Origin: an uncultured Ruminococcus sp.
GTDB taxonomy: Bacteria > Bacillota > Clostridia > Oscillospirales > Ruminococcaceae
Reading direction: 5' to 3'
Assembly: GCA_937901485.1 (NCBI GenBank)
Contig: CALGTT010000168.1
Location: 1 to 17,687, forward strand
DNA length: 17,687 nucleotides
Part shown: piece by piece, positions 12,611 to 17,687 of the stretch
Numbering within the stretch: position 1 is the stretch's first letter
Layout: each line of letters opens with the position of its first letter
Translations under genes and position numbers: made by a program
The notes under the pieces: model-generated
The model's input: the letters and a program-made list of their open reading frames with translations, nothing else
Told to the model about the DNA's origin: nothing
The model's database searches: none

Positions 12611-13132
12611 ATGAAAGTTATATTTTTAGACATAGACGGTGTTCTGAAGGAAGAAGATTGTCATGCAGAATTCAAGGATGAATGCTTTGCAAGGCTTAAA
12701 AGAATCGTAGATGCAACTGGTGCAGAGATCATTCTTTCTTCATCCTGGAGAATTCACTACTGGGAGTTTGTAGAGAATGGTTATCAGACGGACAGCAAGG
12801 AAATACTGGATCTTTACAATCATTTTGAGAAATATGGATTGAAGATTTTCGGCTGGACAGATTATACAAAACGCTCCGGACCTTCCAGCCGCCCGGATGA
12901 GATACGTCGTTGGATCGCAGATCGAGAGGAGCTGGAAGCTTTCTGCATTATTGACGATGATGATTTCTATCGTTGGAATTGGCTGGCACAGTTCCTCGTG
13001 GTGACAAGGGTACGGGTGCAGAGTAAGCGTAGGTACGAGGAATGGCAGCGTACGCTCTCCGATGCAGATGCGGACAGGGCGATTGCGATATTGAATCGGG
13101 ATCATAAGGCTTTGATTACGGAACAGTTTTGA
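12611..13132 (+). CDS. HAD-fold hydrolase (HAD_SAK-like)
   Basis: A 173-residue protein with the HAD motif I MKVIFLDIDGVL (nucleophile D7, D9), motif II as LSSSWR (43-47), and an acidic patch IIDDDDFY (about 113-119) for motif IV. There is no large cap domain. The pattern DIDGVL plus SSWR is that of the HAD domain of 'Swiss Army Knife' RNA-repair proteins, which also occurs alone in phages and bacteria and removes phosphate from nucleic-acid ends or small substrates. AAAGGAG (12597-12602) lies eight bases before the ATG. It stands between the membrane operon and the DUF262 pair; no clear promoter was found. Fold secure, substrate unknown. Confidence 0.8.
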   Translation: MKVIFLDIDGVLKEEDCHAEFKDECFARLKRIVDATGAEIILSSSWRIHYWEFVENGYQTDSKEILDLYNHFEKYGLKIFGWTDYTKRSGPSSRPDEIRRWIADREELEAFCIIDDDDFYRWNWLAQFLVVTRVRVQSKRRYEEWQRTLSDADADRAIAILNRDHKALITEQF

Positions 13133-13146
13133 GATGTTGCAGTGGG

Positions 13147-13168
13147 GTCGGGGCGATTGCCCTTCGAC
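13147..13168 (+). terminator. weak hairpin after the HAD gene
   Basis: GTCGGGGC (13147-13154) pairs with GCCC and CGAC (13159-13168) with a two-base bulge and a four-base loop. No good T-run follows. Its core resembles the terminator at 17407, so it may be a decayed one. Confidence 0.35.
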
Positions 13169-13297
13169 ATAGTTATCAAATTTATCTGTATAACTTTGGA
13201 TGTACAGTTTTTCATTATAAAATACAATTGTCAGTAATTACGTCAACCTGCATAAATATAGGAAAAATATTTTGTGAATGAACTGAATTAGTTTCTG

Positions 13298-13326
13298 TTG
13301 AGTTGCGTCAGATTATGTGATATAAT
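13298..13326 (+). promoter_or_regulatory. promoter of the DUF262 operon
   Basis: TTGAGT (13298-13303), 17 bases, TATAAT (13321-13326), with TGA just ahead of the -10 (extended -10). Confidence 0.75.
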
Positions 13327-13337
13327 GTAATTAGTGA

Positions 13338-13457
13338 TTCATTTTCAGCAGGAATCTATTTGAAGCTAATTTAGGTGAAGATGATAATCTGGTCGCAGAT
13401 ATCAAGGATGTAAAAGCTGACGTTTTCAAATATAATACGGATGGTAAGAATCTGTAA
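13338..13457 (+). pseudogene. possible gene remnant in the DUF262 leader
   Basis: A frame of 39 codons with no start codon and a stop at 13455-13457. It reads like protein (NLFEANLGEDDNLVADIKD, later YNTDGKNL). It begins after a stop at 13335, so it cannot be a complete gene as read. It could be the tail of a gene lost by deletion, or chance. Confidence 0.25.
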
Positions 13458-13490
13458 CAGAAATAGATAACAAGATCAGGAGTGAACCCC

Positions 13491-15203
13491 ATGTCAAAAT
13501 CAAAACCTACAGTTATGTTGGAGCAAAAGCTGGTGGGCAGCATTGAGGGACGGTTTGAGATACCATCTTATCAGCGAGGCTATCGCTGGGGTAGGAATGA
13601 GGTGCACCGTCTTTTAGAAGATGTGTACACAAATGGGACTGCAAGCTATTCCCTTCAGCCGGTTGTTGTCCGGAAATGCGATGACCATTATGAGCTGATT
13701 GACGGACAGCAGCGGCTGACTACGATCTTTTTGATCTACCAGTATATGCACAAGGCAAGCGGCGGCTTTATGGATCCGCCAAAGTTTTCTTTGCACTATC
13801 GGACACGTCCGCAGTCGGAAGCATTTCTGAATACACTGGATGAACAACGGCAGGAAGAAAATATTGATTTCTATTTTATGTACAATGCATACAAAGTAAT
13901 CGGAGAATGGTTTGAGGGACATGAAAAGAAATCGACACTGACGAATATCAACAAATACTTTGATGAGAATGTCGGGGTGATCTGGTACGAGGTTGGCGAA
14001 GATACGGGGGATATGGATGCTATTTCCCTGTTTACACGCCTGAATATCGGTAAAATTCCGCTGACCAGTGCGGAGCTGGTCAAGGCATTGTTCCTGATTC
14101 AGAATGACAATTCTGAGCTGAGCCGCAAAAAACAGGAGGAGATCGCACAGCAGTGGGACACCATCGAGCGTGAGCTGCACCATGAACCGTTCTGGAACTT
14201 TCTGACAAATCAATCAGGGGAGGCGTATCCCACAAGAATCGACCTGCTGCTGGATCTGCTCACAGGAAAGAATTCCGAGTCCAAAGAGAAATATGATACC
14301 TTTTTCAAGCTGGATGAAGAACGTCAGAAAACGGACAGCAACACGATCTGGAGCCGAATTCTGCACACCTTTCTGACACTCAGAGACTGGTATGAAAACC
14401 ATGAATTCTATCACAAAATCGGTTATCTGATCGCCTCAAATCACCAAACACTAAGGCAGCTTCTGCTGGCAGCACAGGGAAAAACAAAAACGGAATTTCG
14501 TCATATGCTGGATGAGGAGATTACAAAAAGTATTCGCCTTCCGAATGATCGGAATTATGGAGATCTTGGCTTTGAAAATGACTGGGATGCAATCCGCCGG
14601 CTCTTATTGCTGTTCAATGTGGAATCTGTGCGTTGCAATGGTGCAGGAACACAGTGGTTTCCATTTGACCAGTTCAAGCGTGAAGCATGGAGTCTGGAGC
14701 ATATCCATGCACAGCATTCTGAGGGATTGAAGGATCAGAAAAGCTGGAGGGAATGGCTCGCACTGCACATTCCATCTGTGCAGAACATCTCTGAGGATAA
14801 AACTTTAGCAGAGATGATGCAGAAAGCACTTGACGCACCCCGACTTGACCGTACTACGTTTGAGAGTTTGCAGGAAAAGGCAGCAAGGGTGCTTTCTGCT
14901 GAGGGGAACGGGGCATACATGCATTCTATTGCCAATCTCGCTCTTCTCAATATCAGTGACAATGCCGCACTCAACAATGCCGCATTTGATGTGAAGCGAA
15001 ACAGAATCATTGAGATGGACAAGCGAGGACGGTATATTCCATTCTGCACCAGAATGGTGTTTCTGAAATACTACACGCCTTCTGAACAGAATCAGCTCCA
15101 TTTCTGGGGACAGGCAGACAGAGCGGCATATATTGCAGAAATGAATCGTGTGCTCGCACCGTATTTGCAGGAAGAAATTTCGATCATAGGGGAGGGTAAT
15201 TGA
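13491..15203 (+). CDS. DUF262 plus DUF1524 (HNH) protein, GmrSD-like
   Basis: A 570-residue protein. The DUF262 domain shows IPSYQRGYRW (24-33), DGQQRLTT (71-78) and LNIGKIPLT (184-192), the ParB-like nucleotide-handling motifs of this family. The C-terminal DUF1524 domain shows the HNH nuclease signature: SLEHIHAQH (401-409), then ANLALLNISDN (481-491) and FDVKR (499-503). This is the architecture of GmrSD, SspE and BrxU, which cut phage DNA carrying modified bases or in response to a host modification. ATG 13491 is chosen because AGGAG (13478-13482) lies eight bases ahead. One base separates it from the second DUF262 gene. Domain call secure; defence role inferred, and no modification gene is in view. 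Confidence 0.88.
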   Translation: MSKSKPTVMLEQKLVGSIEGRFEIPSYQRGYRWGRNEVHRLLEDVYTNGTASYSLQPVVVRKCDDHYELIDGQQRLTTIFLIYQYMHKASGGFMDPPKFSLHYRTRPQSEAFLNTLDEQRQEENIDFYFMYNAYKVIGEWFEGHEKKSTLTNINKYFDENVGVIWYEVGEDTGDMDAISLFTRLNIGKIPLTSAELVKALFLIQNDNSELSRKKQEEIAQQWDTIERELHHEPFWNFLTNQSGEAYPTRIDLLLDLLTGKNSESKEKYDTFFKLDEERQKTDSNTIWSRILHTFLTLRDWYENHEFYHKIGYLIASNHQTLRQLLLAAQGKTKTEFRHMLDEEITKSIRLPNDRNYGDLGFENDWDAIRRLLLLFNVESVRCNGAGTQWFPFDQFKREAWSLEHIHAQHSEGLKDQKSWREWLALHIPSVQNISEDKTLAEMMQKALDAPRLDRTTFESLQEKAARVLSAEGNGAYMHSIANLALLNISDNAALNNAAFDVKRNRIIEMDKRGRYIPFCTRMVFLKYYTPSEQNQLHFWGQADRAAYIAEMNRVLAPYLQEEISIIGEGN

Positions 15204-15204
15204 T

Positions 15205-17394
15205 ATGCCGGCATCATTACATACATTCATAGATATTTTCGGATCTGCATTTGATGTGGACGGTACAATGATTTCGCTTTCCCGTATTGTGATTCCAATG
15301 ATCCAGCGTGACTACGCACAAGGCAGAAGCGGTGCGGAAGCAAGCCGTGTGAGAAATCGCTTTTTGCAGGCACTGCATGATGCCTTTACGGATAAGCCGA
15401 TCACACTGGATTTTGTGTACGGTGATATGGATGCTGACGGCATCATGACACCGCTCGATGGTCAGCAGCGGCTCACAACACTGTTTCTGCTCCATTGGTA
15501 TGCTGCAAAGAAGTGCGGCATTCCTGCGGAGAAGTATGCATTTCTGAAGAATTTCAGCTATGAAACACGATACAGTGCAAGGGATTTCTGTGCGGCACTC
15601 TTGGAATTCCAGCCGTCCTTCGGGCAGAAGCTTTCTGCTGAAATTATGGATCAGGTATGGTTCCCATTTGACTGGCAGAAAGACCCCACCATTTGTGCGA
15701 TGCTCATAATGCTTGATGCAATTCAGAATGTGTTTTCGGATATTCCGGATCTGTGGGAACAGCTTGAAAACGGTGTGATTTCCTTTTGTTTCCTTCCGCT
15801 TCCGGATATGGGGCTGACGGATGCACTGTACATCAAGATGAATTCCCGAGGAAAGCCGCTGACGCAGTTCGAACATTTCAAGGCGGAGCTTGAACGGGAG
15901 CTTCGTCAGTTCGATGAGGATACGGCTGATCGCATTGCAGCAAAGATTGACGGGGCATGGACGGATCTTTTGTGGCAGTACCGTGCTTCCGACCATACCA
16001 TTGACGATGGTTTTCTGCGTTATTTTCGTTATGTCTGTGACTTGATCTGTTATCTGGAGGATGGATCACTGCATGGAAAGGAATATGATGAATTTGAGCT
16101 GATCAAATTGTACTTTTCCCATGATGCTCCGCGATGCAGAGAACACATTGCGATGTTGGAAAGCTTTTTTGACTGTTGGAACGTAACAGAGAAACCAACG
16201 GAGATCTTTGCGAAATTCATCTCCCAGCGGCATGAAGCTGGAAAGATCTGCTGTGACCATACAGCCGATTTGCTGGGATACTGCCTGAGAACACCAAACC
16301 GCATGATGCTGTCACGTTTTGTCCTGCTGTATGCATTCATTTGTTATATGCAGAACAGAGAAAAAATCACAGAAGCAGAGTTTTCACGCCGCCTGCGAAT
16401 GCTGCACAATCTGATCCGCAATTCGGAGGACGAGATCAGTGACAGACAGAACCGCAATAGAATGCCGAATATTATCCGTCAGACAGCACACATCATCCTG
16501 CATGGAACAATCAGCAGTGAGATTACGAACAGCTTCAATGCTTTTCAGATCAGAGAAGAAAATGAGAAGCTTCACTGGACACAGGAGCATCCTGATCAGG
16601 CAGAGGGATTGTTTGCTTTGGAGGATCACAGGCTTTTACAGGGGCAGATTGCTGTGATTGGATTGGAAAATGCAGAGCTGTTTTCCGGATTCGAGCCGCT
16701 TTTCCAATGCAGCAGGGATGCCGTGGACTGTGCATTGATGTCGATCGGTATGTATTGGAAAGCTGTAACACACTGGTGCTTCCAGTCAGGAACGGGCAGT
16801 GATCATGATCATGCATGGCAGGAGCTGTTCCACCATTCTGAAAGAACTGCAAGTCTTTTGTCCTCGGCAGATGCAGAGGTTGGCAGTTTCGAGAATACAA
16901 AGCGGGTTCTGACTGAACTTTTGTCCAGGACGGATCATTTTTCAGATGCATTCCTTCGTAGTACAGCGGAAACGTATCTGAGAGAGTGCGAGGAAAGATC
17001 CGTATTCGACTGGCGTTATTATTACTTGAAATACCCTGTATTCCGTCCATTTAGCTATGGAGTCTATTCCAAGGGAACGCTCGACAACAATCCATATGAA
17101 TACCTTGTCATGCAGACGAAGCTCAGATGGTCGAGAAACACCTATCAGCCTTTCCTGAAAGCACTGGATGACCAGCATCTCGATGGGGATGACTGCGGAC
17201 GTTCCCTTGTGCTTGGAAATCTTGCAGTGTACTGCGGCAATCGGGGTTATGAGATCTGGGATATTGAAACGGAGCAGATCGTGGAGGAAATCGAGATCAA
17301 GCAAAATGAGCATGGCATTGATACGGAAGACCGCATTGCTAAAATGCAGCCAATTTATCAAGAGCTGCTGGCGGAGTATCAATCAGCAGAGTAG
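15205..17394 (+). CDS. second DUF262 protein, partner of the GmrSD-like nuclease
   Basis: A 729-residue protein with a DUF262 N-terminus of a different subgroup: IPMIQRDYAQGR (30-41), LDFVYG (68-73), PLDGQQRLTT (83-92) and KMNSRGKPLT (211-220). The rest is mostly helical. Near the end is FDWRYYYLKYPVFRPFSYG, followed by YEYLVMQTKLRW, and no HNH signature is visible. GGAGG (15191-15195) lies nine bases before the ATG and overlaps the end of the first gene, so translation is coupled. The strict pairing suggests a two-part machine in which this protein senses or regulates and the first one cuts. That division of labour is inference; the domain assignment is secure. Confidence 0.85.
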   Translation: MPASLHTFIDIFGSAFDVDGTMISLSRIVIPMIQRDYAQGRSGAEASRVRNRFLQALHDAFTDKPITLDFVYGDMDADGIMTPLDGQQRLTTLFLLHWYAAKKCGIPAEKYAFLKNFSYETRYSARDFCAALLEFQPSFGQKLSAEIMDQVWFPFDWQKDPTICAMLIMLDAIQNVFSDIPDLWEQLENGVISFCFLPLPDMGLTDALYIKMNSRGKPLTQFEHFKAELERELRQFDEDTADRIAAKIDGAWTDLLWQYRASDHTIDDGFLRYFRYVCDLICYLEDGSLHGKEYDEFELIKLYFSHDAPRCREHIAMLESFFDCWNVTEKPTEIFAKFISQRHEAGKICCDHTADLLGYCLRTPNRMMLSRFVLLYAFICYMQNREKITEAEFSRRLRMLHNLIRNSEDEISDRQNRNRMPNIIRQTAHIILHGTISSEITNSFNAFQIREENEKLHWTQEHPDQAEGLFALEDHRLLQGQIAVIGLENAELFSGFEPLFQCSRDAVDCALMSIGMYWKAVTHWCFQSGTGSDHDHAWQELFHHSERTASLLSSADAEVGSFENTKRVLTELLSRTDHFSDAFLRSTAETYLRECEERSVFDWRYYYLKYPVFRPFSYGVYSKGTLDNNPYEYLVMQTKLRWSRNTYQPFLKALDDQHLDGDDCGRSLVLGNLAVYCGNRGYEIWDIETEQIVEEIEIKQNEHGIDTEDRIAKMQPIYQELLAEYQSAE

Positions 17395-17406
17395 TAAATT
17401 TTGTTG

Positions 17407-17437
17407 AGTCGGGGCACCATGCCCCGGCTTTCTTTTT
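17407..17437 (+). terminator. Rho-independent terminator of the DUF262 pair
   Basis: AGTCGGGGC (17407-17415) pairs with GCCCCGGCT (17421-17429), one G-U pair and a five-base loop, followed by TTCTTTTT. It starts 12 bases after the stop codon. Confidence 0.9.
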
Positions 17438-17458
17438 GTTGTAACTTGGTCAAATCCA

Positions 17459-17487
17459 TTGAATTTTGTCGTTTGGTATGGTATAAT
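17459..17487 (+). promoter_or_regulatory. promoter near the right edge
   Basis: TTGAAT (17459-17464), 17 bases, TATAAT (17482-17487) with TGG directly ahead (extended -10). Transcription should start near 17494 and run into the tiny frame at 17536. Confidence 0.8.
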
Positions 17488-17506
17488 ATAATTGGGATTT
17501 TATACC

Positions 17507-17549
17507 TGAATATTGTCAAGAGGGGAAGTGACCTGATGAATATTATCAA
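17507..17549 (+). repeat. pair of 13-bp direct repeats around a ribosome site
   Basis: TGAATATTGTCAA (17507-17519) and TGAATATTATCAA (17537-17549) match at 12 of 13 positions, 30 bp apart, on either side of the GGGGAAG ribosome site. They could be operator copies; chance is possible in AT-rich DNA. Confidence 0.45.
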
Positions 17550-17637
17550 TAACCTGATTCCGCAAAACTCAAACTGCCCCCGCTACTCTAAAAAAGGTAC
17601 AAATCCAAGCATTAGAACGCCCGAGTGCAAGGCGTAA
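17536..17637 (+). CDS. 33-residue peptide or truncated gene start
   Basis: The frame begins MNIINNLIPQ and ends PSIRTPECKA, with two cysteines. It has a strong promoter (17459-17487) and a purine-rich site (GGGGAAG, 17522-17528) seven bases ahead of the ATG. From about residue 12 onward it runs antisense to a frame that looks like a transposase tail. One reading is therefore that only the first ten or so codons belong to the original gene and an insertion replaced the rest. A genuine small peptide, or a leader peptide, is the alternative. Confidence 0.35.
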   Translation: MNIINNLIPQNSNCPRYSKKGTNPSIRTPECKA

Positions 17638-17687
17638 TTTGCGTGCATGATCCGTCAGATGTCCTGCGATCAGAATCAGATTGTCAA
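17569..17687 (-). CDS. C-terminal end of an unidentified leftward gene, perhaps a transposase
   Basis: A frame open from the right edge to TGA at 17571-17569, 38 residues. It reads LILIAGHLTDHARKL, then RLALGRSNAW, then the last ten residues. The run iAGHLxxHARxLxLxLG with a following Trp resembles the C-terminus of IS1380/IS4-type DDE transposases as I remember them. The fragment is too short for a firm call. Confidence 0.35.
   Translation of the reverse strand, partial: DNLILIAGHLTDHARKLRLALGRSNAWICTFFRVAGAV

Larger units (their letters stand above)
13133..13490. other. intergenic stretch before the DUF262 pair
   Basis: No intact gene. It holds a weak hairpin at 13147-13168, AT-rich DNA, the promoter at 13298-13326, and an open frame without a start codon at 13338-13457 that may be a gene remnant. 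The leader from the promoter to the first DUF262 start is about 155 bases. Confidence 0.45.

Noticed and set aside
1..17687. CRISPR array, tRNA or rRNA genes
   Set aside because: No regularly spaced repeats, no cloverleaf with a TTCGA-type loop, and no rRNA-like stretch were seen on reading both strands.

Overview
The window looks like a chromosomal accessory region of a Gram-positive gut or rumen Clostridia-type bacterium, most likely Ruminococcus or a close relative. The evidence is a type I dockerin on a secreted repeat protein, strong AGGAGG-type ribosome sites, sigma-A promoters of the TTGACA-17-TATAAT kind, and protein families (DUF960, short XRE regulators, this integrase type) typical of that group. 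No tRNA, rRNA or CRISPR array is visible. The species is inferred, not proven.

Layout. 1-172: start of a leftward DUF960 gene cut by the window edge. 328-2284: a perfect -35 promoter drives a small XRE regulator (apparently with an AUA start) and a zinc-ribbon membrane protein. 2595-3361: a MobC-like ribbon-helix-helix protein overlapping a very short relaxase. 3403-3934: a promoter and a small anchored or exported protein, convergent with a leftward secreted dockerin protein (4018-5577). 5652-8189: a leftward 845-residue NACHT-type STAND ATPase. 8190-8580: a dense divergent control region. 8581-12472: a tyrosine recombinase and five small, Cys-rich or membrane genes, probably one operon ending at a terminator near 12530. 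12611-13132: a HAD-fold protein. 13298-17437: a promoter, two adjacent DUF262 genes (the first carrying an HNH nuclease domain) and a terminator. 17459-17687: a promoter, a tiny reading frame, and an opposing frame that may be the end of a transposase.

The most interesting part is 8264-8569. A perfect 12-bp inverted repeat (AATTCTGGTCAA and its complement) bounds a segment of about 306 bp between the NACHT gene and the recombinase gene. Inside it, next to the left repeat and pointing out of the segment, is a strong promoter for the NACHT gene. Inversion would put that promoter right against the ribosome site of the recombinase and its downstream operon. This is the geometry of a phase-variable invertible promoter next to its own recombinase. 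The same segment holds a self-contained small-RNA unit (promoter, two perfect hairpins, terminator) of about 88 nt. A shared operator is the main alternative reading of the repeats.

Two probable defence modules (NACHT ATPase; paired DUF262/HNH proteins), mobilization genes, an integrase and a possible transposase end together suggest a defence and mobility island. Function here is inferred from domains and layout only.
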